Source: Solidesulfovibrio carbinolicus
Lineage (GTDB): Bacteria; Desulfobacterota; Desulfovibrionia; Desulfovibrionales; Desulfovibrionaceae
Assembly: GCF_004135975.1 (NCBI RefSeq)
Contig: NZ_CP026538.1
Span: 2,728,001 to 2,792,000 of the forward strand
Length of the DNA: 64,000 nt
Reading direction: 5' to 3'
Within the stretch, counting starts at the first letter, position 1. Each line of letters starts with the position of its first letter. This document shows, one piece after another, positions 1 through 9,612 of this stretch. The notes below the pieces were generated by a model. That model did not search any database and was not told where the DNA came from. It saw nothing but the letters and a program-made list of their open reading frames with translations. The translations under genes were made by a program, and so were the position numbers.

Positions 1-1
1 C

Positions 2-1594
2 ACCCGCGCCCAGATCGACCGCGACCAGTACATGCGGGTGGTCAAGCGTGACGTCTTCGCCCAGGAAAACCTCACCGTGCGCCAGGACAGCGCCGAGGAC
101 ATCCTGGCCGAGGCCGGGCGCGTCAGCGGCCTGCGCGTCGCCTCGGGCGAGACGTTTGCCGCCCGGGCCGTCATCGTCACCACCGGCACCTTTCTGGGCG
201 GGCTTATCCACATCGGCCTGACCCAGCTGCGCGGCGGCCGTCTGGGCGATCCGCCCTCCGACGGCTTGCCCGCCAGCCTGCGCCGCCATGGGCTGACCCT
301 TGGCCGCCTCAAGACCGGCACCACGCCGCGCCTTCTGGCCAAGAGCATCGACTTTTCCGTGACCGTGCCCCAGCCCGGGGACACGCCACCGCCGGGGTTC
401 AGCTTCCACGGCCCCGGGCCGGTGCTGCCCCAGGTGCCCTGCTACCTCACCCACACCAACGCCCGCACCCACGAGGCCATCCGGGCCGGTTTCGAGCGGT
501 CGCCCCTGTTCACCGGCGTCATCCAGGGAACCGGCGCGCGCTACTGCCCCTCGGTGGAAGACAAGGTGGCCCGGTTTCCCGAGCGCGACCGCCATCATGT
601 GTTTCTGGAGCCCGAAGGCCTGGAAAGCCCGGAGATCTACCCCAACGGCATCTCCACCAGCCTGCCCATCGAGACCCAGAAGGCCATGATCGCCACCATC
701 CCGGGACTGGAAAATGCGGTCATCGTGCGCCCGGGCTACGCCATCGAATACGACTACGCCGACCCGGTGCAGCTGTCCCCGACCCTGGAAACCAAGGCTT
801 TGCCGGGGCTGTATCTGGCCGGCCAGATAAACGGCACCTCCGGCTACGAAGAGGCCGCCGCCCAGGGGCTTTGGGCCTCCCTCAACGCCTGTCTGGCGCT
901 TTCCGGCCGGCCGCCGTTTCTGCTGCGCCGCGATCAGGCCTATATGGCCGTCCTGGTCGATGACCTCGTCACCAAGGGGACCAGCGAACCCTACCGCATG
1001 TTCACCTCCCGGGCCGAGCATCGGCTGCTTCTTCGCGAGGGCAATGCCGACGCCCGGCTGACCGCCCTGGGTCGGGAGATCGGCCTTGTGGGCGAGGCCC
1101 AATGGGTGCGCTACGAGGCCAAGGAAGCGTCCATCAGCAAGGCCATGGCCGGTCTGGCCGAGCGCCGGGTGCGGCCCGGAGACTGCGACGACGCGGCCTG
1201 GGAGGCCCTTGGCGGCAAGCCGGCCGAGCGCAGCCTGCGCCTGGACGAACTCCTGCGCCGCCCGGCCGTCAGCCTGCCCGATCTTTTCCGTTTCTGGCCC
1301 GAACTGGCCGAAGTTCCGGCCGAGGCGGCCGTGGAAGCCGAAACCCGCGTCAAATATGACGGGTACTTGAAGCGCCAGGAAGAGCTGGCCGGCCGGGCCG
1401 GCCGCCACGAGAGCGTGGCGCTGCCGGAGGATCTCGACTACGCCGCCGTGGCCGGGCTGTCCCGGGAAGTGGTGGAAAAGCTCGTCCGGGTGGCCCCGCG
1501 CAGCCTGGGCCAGGCCTCGCGCATCTCGGGCGTCACCCCGGCGGCGGTGTCCTGCCTGGAAATCCATCTCAAAAAGCTGTCCAGACAGGCCTAA
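2..1594 (+). CDS. mnmG: tRNA uridine-34 carboxymethylaminomethyl modification enzyme MnmG (GidA), 5'-truncated by window edge
   Basis: This is the C-terminal ~530 residues of the FAD enzyme that, with MnmE, installs the carboxymethylaminomethyl group on the wobble uridine of certain tRNAs in the cytoplasm. The open frame enters from the window edge with [12 protein letters not shown], a typical MnmG stretch, so the start and the N-terminal FAD motif lie outside. Visible family blocks include the tRNA- and FAD-contacting LKTGTTPR, the GYEEAAAQG motif, [15 protein letters not shown], and the helical C-terminal domain ending in LEIHLKK. Full-length MnmG is usually about 620-630 residues, so roughly 95 are missing. 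The next gene begins 9 nt after the stop. Confidence 0.96.
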   Translation, partial: TRAQIDRDQYMRVVKRDVFAQENLTVRQDSAEDILAEAGRVSGLRVASGETFAARAVIVTTGTFLGGLIHIGLTQLRGGRLGDPPSDGLPASLRRHGLTLGRLKTGTTPRLLAKSIDFSVTVPQPGDTPPPGFSFHGPGPVLPQVPCYLTHTNARTHEAIRAGFERSPLFTGVIQGTGARYCPSVEDKVARFPERDRHHVFLEPEGLESPEIYPNGISTSLPIETQKAMIATIPGLENAVIVRPGYAIEYDYADPVQLSPTLETKALPGLYLAGQINGTSGYEEAAAQGLWASLNACLALSGRPPFLLRRDQAYMAVLVDDLVTKGTSEPYRMFTSRAEHRLLLREGNADARLTALGREIGLVGEAQWVRYEAKEASISKAMAGLAERRVRPGDCDDAAWEALGGKPAERSLRLDELLRRPAVSLPDLFRFWPELAEVPAEAAVEAETRVKYDGYLKRQEELAGRAGRHESVALPEDLDYAAVAGLSREVVEKLVRVAPRSLGQASRISGVTPAAVSCLEIHLKKLSRQA

Positions 1595-1603
1595 AAGCCC
1601 CTT

Positions 1604-2719
1604 GTGCCCGCCCGGACGATGGCTTATGACCGATTCATGGCGGAATTCTGGGGGTTTGCCCACCTTCCGGCTTTTTTAAGCCTTTTTGACCCCGGTTGGT
1701 GGGATCGGATGCTCGACGACACCAACACCGGCCATGCCTCGCCCGAGGCCCTGCTCATCATGGCCGGGACTTTCGCAATGTTTTTCACGATTATCGGCGT
1801 GGGCGCGTTCGTGAAGACCAAGTACCGGCCAACGGACGTGCGCCCCACCACCTGGATCACCAAGCCGGCCGAGGTCCGGGCCTTGGTGGAGACGGCCCTG
1901 ACCCAGCGCAGCAAGGTTCGGGTGAGCTTTGTGCGCGACGATCCCGGCGCGCGCATGACCGACGCCGCCATCGTCGCCGCCTCGCCGGGGCGCGGCATCG
2001 AACTTGAAATGACCTCGCTCGTGCGGGCCAACCCGACCTGGATCGGCAAGCTCGTGGCCTGCGATTTTCGCCTGCGCCTTGATCCCCACCGCGACCTGCA
2101 CAGTTTTTACAACTTCGTGGCCCCCATCCAGGCCATCGGCAAGGCCGGCGACAACTTCATCCACATGACCGTGGACTGGCCGACTCGCCTGGAGCTGGAG
2201 CAAAAGCGCGGGTTCTTGCGGGTGGAGCCGCCGCAAAACGTCATTCTCGAATTGGAATTGTGGCACGAGTCCACCATCAAGAACAACCGAGGCCGCTTTG
2301 CCGACCCGGCCACCTGGGGCGAGCCGCTTTTGCGCTTTGACCCCAAGTTCGACACCCCCGACATCGAACTGCGCAACATTTCCGGCGGCGGCCTGCGCCT
2401 GGAGGTCCAGCACGAGGCCTACCGCCGGGGGCATCGCCTGTTCGAGCCGACCTCGCGCTTCATCGCCCGGCTGCTTTTGGCCGAGCCGGAAATCGGCCAG
2501 CCCGTGGAGTTCAATCTGGCTCTGCGCCTGCAGAATATCTACGGCGATCCCAAGGCCCTGGGCATCGTCGGCGTGGGCTTTCACATCACGAGCTTTGCCG
2601 TGCCCGGCGACACGCCCGGCGAGCCGCTGTCCTGGAAAACCGCCGCCGCCGGCGTGCCGGCCCTGGACGACTGGGCCTACCGCCGCCATCTGGCCATCTA
2701 CCGCCAACGCGGCGAATAG
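1604..2719 (+). CDS. PilZ-domain membrane protein, probable c-di-GMP receptor
   Basis: This 371-residue protein has one N-terminal membrane segment (about residues 50-68, MAGTFAMFFTIIGVGAFV) followed by a YcgR-like region and a C-terminal PilZ domain. The PilZ signature is visible as the RxxxR motif in KRGFLRVEP (near residue 205) and the (D/N)xSxxG motif as NISGGGLRL (near residue 260). PilZ domains bind cyclic di-GMP, so this is likely an inner-membrane c-di-GMP receptor acting on motility or the envelope. The listed start is GTG 9 nt after mnmG. An in-frame ATG at 1619 is an equally plausible start. A broken diguanylate cyclase lies 4 kb downstream. Confidence 0.8.
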   Translation: MPARTMAYDRFMAEFWGFAHLPAFLSLFDPGWWDRMLDDTNTGHASPEALLIMAGTFAMFFTIIGVGAFVKTKYRPTDVRPTTWITKPAEVRALVETALTQRSKVRVSFVRDDPGARMTDAAIVAASPGRGIELEMTSLVRANPTWIGKLVACDFRLRLDPHRDLHSFYNFVAPIQAIGKAGDNFIHMTVDWPTRLELEQKRGFLRVEPPQNVILELELWHESTIKNNRGRFADPATWGEPLLRFDPKFDTPDIELRNISGGGLRLEVQHEAYRRGHRLFEPTSRFIARLLLAEPEIGQPVEFNLALRLQNIYGDPKALGIVGVGFHITSFAVPGDTPGEPLSWKTAAAGVPALDDWAYRRHLAIYRQRGE

Positions 2720-2854
2720 CCCCATGGACGAACGCCAAGATCGTTGTTAGTATTTTTGTTCAGCTATCCGGGCTTGTCACGGAAACGACGCAATTCCCGG
2801 AGTACTTCGCGGAAAAACGCCGCATGACGGCGCGCCCCGCTTAGGAGGATCAGG

Positions 2855-3673
2855 TTGGACGACGATTCCGATGGTCGGTTTTGGAATGCCCTGACCAAAT
2901 TTTTCCGCCAAAAAAGCATTTCCCTTGAAGAGTTGATCCTGGAAGCCCGGGCGGAGGGTTCCATCATCCCGGAAGACGCCTCCATGCTCCTCAACATCCT
3001 GCGGCTGGAAAGCAAGCAGGTGTCGGACATCATGGTGCCGCGCCCGGACATCGTCTGCGCCGAGATCGACGACGGCCTGGACGCCGTCTGCGCCCTGATC
3101 AAAACCCACGGCCACTCCCGCATCCCGGTCTACGAAGGCAACCGCGACAACATCCTGGGCGTGCTCTACGCCAAGGACATCCTCAGCAACATGCTGCCGG
3201 TCTGCGGCGAAACGCCCGACCTGCGCGCCATCATGCGCGAGGCGCTGTTTGTCCCGGAGACGCTGGACCTCAAGAAGATGCTCCTGGAATTTCGCAGCCA
3301 GAAAAAGCACATGGCCGTGGCTCTGGACGAATACGGCGGCACCTCGGGGCTGCTCACCCTGGAAGACGTGCTGGAAGAGATCGTCGGTGAGATCGAGGAC
3401 GAACATGATCCGAGCAAGCCCGAAGAGATCCGGGAACTGCGGCCCGGCGTCCATCAGGTTTCCGGACGGGCCATGCTCGAAGACATCAACGCTGCCCTGG
3501 GCCTGTCCCTGGAGTCGGAACAGGTGGAGACCATCGGCGGCTTCCTTACCGAACTGGCCGGCCGCGTGCCCCGGCAGGGCGACGCCTTCACCCTGGACGG
3601 ACGGCGCTTCACCGTCCGCGAGGCCGACCGCCGCCAGATCCGCTCCATCGTCATCGAGCCGGCCGAGGCCTAG
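2855..3673 (+). CDS. CorC/HlyC-type CBS-domain protein
   Basis: The 272-residue protein carries a tandem CBS pair (about residues 55-185, beginning [15 protein letters not shown]) and a C-terminal CorC_HlyC transporter-associated domain (about 195-270). This is the soluble CorC/TlyC architecture linked to magnesium and cobalt efflux or, in many genomes, encoded next to lnt. CDEYGG-like family blocks appear as [25 protein letters not shown]. The start is TTG at 2855, chosen because a perfect AGGAGG sits at 2843-2848 and no ATG or GTG is correctly spaced. The lnt gene follows, as in the common ybeX-lnt arrangement, but here a ~280-bp repeat-rich gap separates them. Confidence 0.87.
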   Translation: MDDDSDGRFWNALTKFFRQKSISLEELILEARAEGSIIPEDASMLLNILRLESKQVSDIMVPRPDIVCAEIDDGLDAVCALIKTHGHSRIPVYEGNRDNILGVLYAKDILSNMLPVCGETPDLRAIMREALFVPETLDLKKMLLEFRSQKKHMAVALDEYGGTSGLLTLEDVLEEIVGEIEDEHDPSKPEEIRELRPGVHQVSGRAMLEDINAALGLSLESEQVETIGGFLTELAGRVPRQGDAFTLDGRRFTVREADRRQIRSIVIEPAEA

Positions 3674-3775
3674 TATCGCGTCCGCGAAAAGCGCATATGG
3701 TTTTTGATAGTCAACGAGCTAAAACCATTTATTTTTCTTAAAAAAACTAGCGTATTTTTTTAGGACGCGACACTA
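3671..3775. repeat. ~105-bp dispersed element with terminal inverted repeats, copy 1
   Basis: The 13-bp left end at 3671-3683 and the right end at 3763-3775 are inverted repeats of each other with one mismatch (the shared core reads TCGCGTCC). Inside lies an A/T stem, positions 3738-3766, of the form CTTAAAAAAA...TTTTTTTAGG. The whole unit aligns to copy 2 at 10603-10709. The left end overlaps the stop codon of the CBS gene. It could act as a transcription terminator or be a small non-autonomous mobile repeat. No coding capacity is seen. Confidence 0.7.
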
Positions 3776-3880
3776 GCTGCCGCTTGATAAAATTTTCAGG
3801 GGTTAGTCCCTTGGCCGCCGAAGCAACGGTGGTTTCCATCAAAGGCGAACCACCCTCAATCACTTTTCCCGTCGAGGGGG

Positions 3881-3913
3881 TCCGGGGGGATCATCCCCCC
3901 GGCCGCCGGAGGC
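3881..3913 (-). repeat. Arm-plus-hairpin repeat (GCCTCCGGCGGCC family), locus A
   Basis: Read on the minus strand this has the conserved arm GCCTCCGGCGGCC, then a G6/C6 hairpin with a GATGATC-type turn, then GGACCCC. It lies between the CBS gene and lnt. Unlike the other loci it is oriented against the flanking genes. Confidence 0.75.
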
Positions 3914-3955
3914 TTCCCCCCTGCCGCCTATCCTCAAATCCCCGGAAGTGACGCC

Positions 3956-5482
3956 GTGATCCTTGCCGCTTTTCTTGCCGTGTGCGGAGCCTGGTTCGGC
4001 CTGGCCAACCCCGTCGCCCGCCTGCCGCTGTTCATGCTGTTGCTGCCGGCCGGCTTGGCCTACCTCGCCTGCCGGGCCGAAACCACCCGGCAGGCCGCCA
4101 AATGGGCCTACTGGACCGGCGCGCTGACCGCCGCCGGCAATCTTTACTGGACCTGCCTGCCCGTCCACGACTTCGGGGGCATGCCCTGGGTGCTGGCCAC
4201 GCCCGTGCCGGTGCTCATGGGTCTGGTCCTTGGCGCGTACGCCGCCGCCCTGGCCCTGGCCTGGCGCTTTGGCGCGGCCAGGCTCCCGGCCTGGTTGTTT
4301 GTGCCCTACGCCGCCGCCGCCTGGACCGTCATGGAGATGCTGCGGGGCACGCTTTTCACCGGCTTTCCCTGGCTCACCCTGGCTGGAGCCTTTTCCCCCT
4401 GGCCCATGGCCATCCAGGGCGCGGCCTACCTCGGAGCCTACGGCCTCTCAGGCCTGCTCGCCGCCCTGGCTGCCGGCCCGGCCGTCTACGGGCTTTTCTC
4501 CCGTCCGACCCTGGCCGTTATCCTCATTGCGGCCGGACTGGCCTTTCTCGGCAACCGCCGGCTGGCCGACCCCGTGCCCAAGATCGCCGCCGCCCATGTG
4601 ACCATCGTCCAAGGCAACGTGGACCAAAGCCGCAAATGGGCCCCCGAGGCCGAGGAAGAAACGGTTGATAAGTACATTGACCTGTCCAAGCGCGCCCTGT
4701 CCGACGCGCCTTCGGACCTCCTCGTCTGGCCCGAGACTTCCATGCCCTTTTTCTATCAGGACGGCGGCCATCTGGCCCAGCGTGTGCGCGACTTCGTCGC
4801 CTCGGCCGGAGTGCCCCTGGTCTTTGGCGCGCCGGCCTACGAACGCACCCTGGGCGGGCACGTGCTCTACAACCGGGCCTTCCTGCTGGCCCCGGACGGC
4901 CGGGCCGCCGGCTACGACAAGGAACACCTCGTCCCCTTTGGCGAATACGTCCCCCTGGGGCAGTACCTGACCTTCATCGGCAAGCTGGTCGAGGGCGTGG
5001 GCGACTTCAAGCCCGGCGCGTCGGCCGCCCCTCTGCGCCAGGGCGACCTTGCCCTGGGAACGCTCATTTGCTATGAAGCGATCTTTCCCGAACTCGCTCA
5101 AAAACGGGTGGAAGCCGGGGCCAACGTCCTGGTCAACATCTCCAACGACGCCTGGTTCGGCGATACGGCGGCTCCCCGGCAGCATCTCGATCTGGCCTTG
5201 CTGCGGGCCGTCGAACAAGGACGGGCGCTCATCCGAGGCACCAACACGGGCATTTCCGCCGTGATCGACCCCCGGGGGCGCGTCATGGCCCAGGGCGGCC
5301 TTTTCACGGCCCTGGCCCTGCCATGCCCGGAGACGCCCATCGTGTCGGAAACGACCTGGTATCACCGCTACTACGGCCTGATCACCTGGGGCCTGCCGGC
5401 CCTGTTCGCGCTCCTGGGGCTGGCCGCTTGCTTAAGGCCTGTTCGGTCCCGCGACCGCCGCCCCGGCGGACTGACCCTTTAA
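3956..5482 (+). CDS. lnt: Apolipoprotein N-acyltransferase
   Basis: Lnt transfers an acyl chain from phospholipid to the N-terminal cysteine of apolipoproteins, the last step of bacterial lipoprotein maturation in the inner membrane. The 508-residue protein has about six N-terminal membrane helices (residues 1-195), a periplasmic nitrilase-type domain (about 215-470) and a final membrane helix. The catalytic triad is visible as Glu260 (WPETSMPF), Lys322 ([11 protein letters not shown]) and Cys372 (ICYEAIFPE). The start is GTG at 3956, which leaves the first helix nearly at the N terminus. An upstream GTG at 3948 is out of frame. Several putative lipoproteins in this window (41363, 55837, 58394, 61416) would be substrates. 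Confidence 0.95.
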   Translation: MILAAFLAVCGAWFGLANPVARLPLFMLLLPAGLAYLACRAETTRQAAKWAYWTGALTAAGNLYWTCLPVHDFGGMPWVLATPVPVLMGLVLGAYAAALALAWRFGAARLPAWLFVPYAAAAWTVMEMLRGTLFTGFPWLTLAGAFSPWPMAIQGAAYLGAYGLSGLLAALAAGPAVYGLFSRPTLAVILIAAGLAFLGNRRLADPVPKIAAAHVTIVQGNVDQSRKWAPEAEEETVDKYIDLSKRALSDAPSDLLVWPETSMPFFYQDGGHLAQRVRDFVASAGVPLVFGAPAYERTLGGHVLYNRAFLLAPDGRAAGYDKEHLVPFGEYVPLGQYLTFIGKLVEGVGDFKPGASAAPLRQGDLALGTLICYEAIFPELAQKRVEAGANVLVNISNDAWFGDTAAPRQHLDLALLRAVEQGRALIRGTNTGISAVIDPRGRVMAQGGLFTALALPCPETPIVSETTWYHRYYGLITWGLPALFALLGLAACLRPVRSRDRRPGGLTL

Positions 5483-5503
5483 CCCCAAGCGACTGCTCAC
5501 GAC

Positions 5504-6617
5504 ATGCTGCAATATTCGGAACTGCGCACCCAGGGCGCCGAGCTTTTGGAAAAATTCGAAGGATTCTGGAGGCGTCTTTGACCTGGATAAAAGCCGCCAG
5601 CGTCTGGAACTCATCGAAGCCGAGCTGTCCCAGCCCGGCGCCTGGGATAATCCCGAGCGTCTGACCCCGATCCTTCGGGAAAAAAGCGCCCTTGCCGCCA
5701 AGGTCGCCGACGGCGAGCGTCTGCTGGCCGCCCGGGCCGACCTTGAAGAGTGGCTCGGCATGGCCAAGGACGACGGCAGCCCGGAAATCCTCGACGCCCT
5801 GGCCGAACAGATCGGCACGCTTCGGATTGATCTGGCCGACGCCGAACTGGCCGCCTTTTTCGGCCCCGAGGACAACGCCGACGCGATCCTCGAAATCCAC
5901 CCCGGAGCCGGCGGCACCGAGGCCCAGGACTGGGCCGAGATGCTGCTGCGCATGTACCGCCGCTGGGCCGAGCGCAAGCGTTTCGACGTCAAGATGCTCG
6001 ACTTCCTGCCCGGCGACGAGGCCGGCGTCAAAAGCGTCACCCTGCAAATTTCCGGTCCCTATGCCTACGGCCTGCTGGCCGTGGAAAAAGGCATCCATCG
6101 ATTGATCCGCATCTCGCCCTTCGATTCCTCGGGCCGACGCCACACCTCCTTTGCTTCGGTGGACGTCTACCCCGACGCCGGCGTGGACATCGACATCGAG
6201 GTGAAGGAAGACGATCTGCGGGTGGACGTGTTTAGGGCTTCGGGGCCGGGCGGCCAGCACGTCAACAAGACGTCCTCGGCCATCCGCATCACCCACCTGC
6301 CCACCAACATCGTGGTGCAGTGCCAAAACGAGAAGTCGCAGCACCGCAACCGCGAGACGGCCATGAAGGTGCTCAAGGCCCGACTTTATGACCTGGAGCT
6401 CAAAAAGCTTGAGGCCGAGAAGCAGGAAAGCTACGAATCCAAAAACGCCATCGGTTTCGGATCCCAGATAAGGACCTACACCATGCAGCCATACCGACTG
6501 GTCAAGGACCATCGCACCGGCGTGGACGCCGGTGACGTTGAAGCGGTGCTGGACGGCGACCTGGACAAGTTCATTCGCGGCTTCCTCCTGGCGTCGGGCG
6601 ATGACTCCCGCAAATAA
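5504..6617 (+). CDS. prfB: Peptide chain release factor 2 with programmed +1 frameshift
   Basis: RF2 terminates translation at UGA and UAA. Zero frame runs from ATG 5504 for 25 codons to TGA at 5579-5581; skipping T5579 moves translation to the +1 frame at GAC 5580 and gives a 370-residue protein. The slip site CTT-TGA-C (5576-5582) follows a GGAGG Shine-Dalgarno-like element (5568-5572) with a 3-nt gap, the same geometry as in E. coli. The codon-recognition motif SPF is at residues 204-206 and the catalytic GGQ at 249-251, matching E. coli numbering to within one residue. Low RF2 favours frameshifting, so the gene is autoregulated. It follows lnt by 21 nt and its end overlaps the next gene by 17 nt. 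Confidence 0.97.
5568..5582 (+). promoter_or_regulatory. prfB programmed frameshift signal
   Basis: GGAGG at 5568-5572, a 3-nt spacer, CTT at 5576-5578, the TGA stop at 5579-5581 and a following C form the classic RF2 autoregulatory +1 recoding site. Confidence 0.95.
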
Positions 6618-7473
6618 CGGCGGCTGTTCGCCGGACTTCCCGGACGAGGCCCTGGCCGCCGAGCTAGACGAGCTGCGCCAGTTGCTCGACGGAACGGACA
6701 AGCCGGCCTGCGCCGAGGAAGGCGAAGGGCTGGTCATCATGCGCCTGTGCTCGGGGCTGACGCTTCAGGAATGGGAGGGGCTTGGCGCGCGGCGCGACCT
6801 GCGCGACTGGATGGCCCTGCCCATCACCGCCAACCCGTTCCCCTATCTTACGCGCATCCAGCAGACGCTTTAGGAACTGGTCTTTCTCTCCGAACACGAT
6901 CCCCTGACCAAGCTTCACAACCGGGGCGCGTTCGAGCGCATCCTGGCCGCCGAACTCATCCGCTCCTCGCGCTCGGGCCAGCCCCTGGCCCTGGCGTTGC
7001 TCGACCTCGACAATTTCAAAACGGTCAACGACACCTACGGCCACCCTTGCGGCGACCGGGTGCTGGAAACCATGGGCGCGCTTTTGGCCGCCGAAAAGCG
7101 CACCTACGACTACGCCGCCCGGGTCGGGGGCGAGGAATTCGCCCTGATCCTGCCGGGCGTCGGCATGGTCCGGGCCGAAGGCATCGTCGAGCGCCTCATC
7201 GAATCGGCCCGCACCCTTCGGGTGGTCTGCGAGGGCGTGGACACGCCCCTTTGCGTGACCCTCTCGGCCGGCATCGCCTGCACCAAGGGCAAGGTGGCCA
7301 TCAGCCGGGAGAAGCTCTACGCCATGGCCGACGAGGCCCTTTATATGGCCAAGGCCGAGGGCAAGGACCGCGTCCGCTGCGCCCCCATCGCCGACCTGAC
7401 CGGAACCCCTGAAAAAACCCTGGTGCGAGCCGATGAAAAGCGCTTTCTTTTCACCGGCACGACCAAAGGATGA
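6601..7473 (+). pseudogene. Diguanylate cyclase (GGDEF) interrupted by an in-frame TAG
   Basis: One reading frame runs from ATG 6601 to TGA 7471-7473 with a single TAG at 6871-6873. Before the stop are ~90 residues of a regulatory N-terminal region. After it comes a complete GGDEF domain: HDPLTKLHNRGAFE, LLDLDNFKTVNDTYGH, GGEEF (7126-7140) and ALYMAKAEGKDRV. GGEEF is an active-site variant compatible with making cyclic di-GMP. The stop sits in the linker helix (QQTL-stop-ELVFLSEHD), where Gln is usual, so CAG to TAG is the simplest explanation. The first start codon after it (TTG 6997) would lose the first ~35 residues of the GGDEF fold. The gene overlaps prfB by 17 nt and the next gene by 4 nt (ATGA), so it looks recently broken or misread. 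Confidence 0.8.
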
Positions 7474-8312
7474 TACGGCGTATGCCCGAAGCCTCAAATC
7501 CCAACGCCACCCTGTCGGTGGCCATCTTAAGCGGCAAGGGCGGGGTCGGGAAATCCAACCTGACCCTGAACCTGAGCTATGCCCTGTTTAGGGCCGGCCA
7601 CCGCGTGCTGCTCATGGACTTCGACGTGGGCCTGGCCAACGTCGACGTGCTGCTCGGCCTGTCGCCGGAAAAAAACCTCCAGGACCTGTTTCGCCCGGAA
7701 GTGACCGCCGCCGAGGTCATGCTGGCCGTCGAACCCGGCGGTTTCGACTTCCTGCCGGCGGCCAGCGGCGTGCCCGAACTGCTGGAGATGGACGACGACA
7801 TGCGCGAGGTGCTGTTCCAAAAGCTCAACGGCGTGTTTGCCGGCTACGACTACCTCATGCTCGACCTCGGAGCCGGCATCTCGCCCACGGTGTTGTCCGT
7901 GGCCGCCATGAGCCAGATGCGGGTGCTGGTCGTCACTCCGGAACCGACTTCGCTGACCGACTCCTACGCCGTCATCAAGGTGCTGCACACCCAATACGGG
8001 ATTTCGGACTTCCATGTGCTGGTCAATCAGGTGGAGCGGGTCTCGGACACCCAGGCCACCTTTGCCCGGCTGTCGGCGGCCTGCAGCCATTTCCTGGGCT
8101 TCGAACCCCAGCTCATCGGCGGCGTGCGCCATGACCAGGCCCTGCCCGACGCCGTGCGCCGCCAGATTCCCCTGCTGCGCCACGCCCCCAAAAGCCCCGC
8201 CGCCCTGGACATCGTCAGCGGCGCGGTGCGGCTGCACCGGGTGCGCCAGCAGCGCCACGACGAACTGCTCGGCGCGCCGGTGCTGGGAAAAATTCCAACG
8301 ATTCGCAAGTAG
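7470..8312 (+). CDS. MinD/ParA-family ATPase, FlhG (FleN)-like
   Basis: This 280-residue deviant-Walker ATPase has the P-loop AILSGKGGVGKSNLTLN near its N terminus, the Walker A' block LLMDFDVGLANVDVLLGL and a Walker B-like YLMLDLGAGIS. There is no N-terminal DNA-binding segment and no clear C-terminal amphipathic MinD helix. These features fit FlhG/FleN, which limits flagellar number and placement, better than MinD or ParA. ATG 7470 overlaps the cyclase stop as ATGA. ATG 7482, preceded by AAAGGA, is an alternative start. Its neighbours (PilZ, GGDEF) fit a motility or c-di-GMP theme, but no flagellar genes are in view. Confidence 0.8.
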   Translation: MIRRMPEASNPNATLSVAILSGKGGVGKSNLTLNLSYALFRAGHRVLLMDFDVGLANVDVLLGLSPEKNLQDLFRPEVTAAEVMLAVEPGGFDFLPAASGVPELLEMDDDMREVLFQKLNGVFAGYDYLMLDLGAGISPTVLSVAAMSQMRVLVVTPEPTSLTDSYAVIKVLHTQYGISDFHVLVNQVERVSDTQATFARLSAACSHFLGFEPQLIGGVRHDQALPDAVRRQIPLLRHAPKSPAALDIVSGAVRLHRVRQQRHDELLGAPVLGKIPTIRK

Positions 8313-8423
8313 GACTTGACGGGGGACCGTTGTTTTCGGCAATGGTATGAAATAGATGGACGATTGCACTCCGCCAGTTTGGGGAGGCGTCCGGCCAACC
8401 GTCAACAGCGCGAGGACCACGCG

Positions 8424-8699
8424 ATGAACAAAAGCGAACTCATCAAGACCCTGGCCGAGACCAAGGACCTGCACATCGACGAAGCCGCCGACATCGTCAA
8501 CGCCTTTGTCGATTCCGTCAAACAGGCGCTTATCAACGAAGACCGCGTGGAAATCCGCGGCTTCGGCAGCTTCAAGATCAAGGGCTACAAGGGCTACACC
8601 GGCCGCAACCCCAAGTCCGGCGACGTGGTCACCGTGGCCCCGAAAAAGCTCCCCTTCTTCCGCCCCGGCAAAGAACTCAAGGAATATCTCAACAAGTAG
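8424..8699 (+). CDS. HU/IHF-family DNA-binding protein
   Basis: This is a 91-residue bacterial histone-like protein that bends and compacts DNA as a dimer. It spans the full family length, with the N-terminal helices MNKSELIKTLAE, the beta-arm block EIRGFGSFKIKGYKGYTGRNPKSGD and the C-terminal FFRPGKELKEYLN. Start ATG 8424 was chosen because all family members begin MNKxEL and a GAGG lies at 8412-8415. An upstream in-frame extension is not conserved-looking. A TTGACG at 8316-8321 and the extended -10-like TGGTATGAAAT at 8343-8353 lie upstream, but their spacing is too long to call one promoter. Confidence 0.93.
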   Translation: MNKSELIKTLAETKDLHIDEAADIVNAFVDSVKQALINEDRVEIRGFGSFKIKGYKGYTGRNPKSGDVVTVAPKKLPFFRPGKELKEYLNK

Positions 8700-8704
8700 C
8701 CCCT

Positions 8705-9562
8705 ATGCGCACCCTGATCACCTTGCTGCTGGTCCTGGCCGTCACGGCCATGACCACGGCGGCGGCGTTGGCCGCCGAGCCGGCGTTGACCATCCTCTAC
8801 GCCGGCAATACCTACGGCTATTTCGACCCCTGCCCCACCTGCGGCCCGCAAAAGCTCGGCGGCCTGGCCCGGCGGGCCAGCGCCCTCGAAGCGGCCCGGG
8901 CTTCCGGCAAAACCCTGGCCGTGGCCGGCCCCTGGGAATTCGCCCCCGAGGTCTCGGCCGCCCCGCCCGAGCCGGCCAAGCTCCCGGCCGTGGCCAAGGC
9001 CCACGAAAAGCTTCGCTACGACGCCCTGGCCGTCACGCCCCAGGAAGCGGCCATCCTGTCGGCCAACAAGGCCGCCCTGCCCAAGGGGGCCGTGCTGCTT
9101 GGCGACACGCCGGCCACGGCCATCGTCAACGTCGGCGGCAAACAGGTCGGGCTGATCTTTTTCCCCATGCCCAAGGACATCAGCGCCGCCGTGCCCGACA
9201 AGCTGATGGACGCCGCGGCCAAGGCGGCCGGCGAATTGCGCGGCAAGGTCGCCCTGGTGGTGGGGATAAGCCCCTGGGGAGCCCTGGACGAAGAGGCCTT
9301 CATCAACGCCAAGTCCGGCGCGGTGGACGTGCTCTTGGGCAGCGGCGGCGGTTCGGGCTTTGCTTCGCGCACCTCCAAGGACGGCCGCACCCTGTGGACC
9401 CGGGCCTACATCAAGGGCAAGACCGTAAACCGCCTCGATCTGGCCGCCCTGCCGGGCGCGCCGGGGTTCGCCTGGAAGATCGGCGAGAACTTCACGGCCA
9501 AGGTCGATCCCCTGGACGAGAACTTCCCGCAAGATCCGGCTGTCGAGGTCATGCTCAAGTAA
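8705..9562 (+). CDS. Exported 5'-nucleotidase/UshA-like protein with CPTC motif (Cys paralog)
   Basis: This 285-residue protein has a Sec signal peptide (residues 1-24, ending ALAA) followed by LTILYAGNTYGYFDPC and GGLARRAS. That layout recalls the first strand and the GG(L/M)ARR block of UshA-type metallophosphoesterases. The metal ligands usually found in the NDxHG motif are replaced by GNTYG, so phosphatase activity is doubtful. Cys43 and Cys46 form CPTC, suggesting a thiol-disulfide or metal site in the periplasm. The tandem paralog at 9613 has Sec in place of Cys46. The gene begins 5 nt after the HU stop. Family assignment is inference; the real function is unknown. Confidence 0.7.
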   Translation: MRTLITLLLVLAVTAMTTAAALAAEPALTILYAGNTYGYFDPCPTCGPQKLGGLARRASALEAARASGKTLAVAGPWEFAPEVSAAPPEPAKLPAVAKAHEKLRYDALAVTPQEAAILSANKAALPKGAVLLGDTPATAIVNVGGKQVGLIFFPMPKDISAAVPDKLMDAAAKAAGELRGKVALVVGISPWGALDEEAFINAKSGAVDVLLGSGGGSGFASRTSKDGRTLWTRAYIKGKTVNRLDLAALPGAPGFAWKIGENFTAKVDPLDENFPQDPAVEVMLK

Positions 9563-9612
9563 TTTCGGCCGCCTCCCTTCGGGCGGCGACTTGCAACCTT
9601 TCGAGGCCCATC

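Noticed and set aside
6871-6873. TAG read as pyrrolysine in the diguanylate cyclase
   Set aside because: Pyrrolysine is largely confined to methylamine methyltransferases and no such system is in view; Gln is the natural residue here, so a nonsense change is simpler.
8316-8353. Promoter for the HU gene (TTGACG and TATGAA)
   Set aside because: The spacer is 24 nt, too long for a normal sigma-70 promoter.
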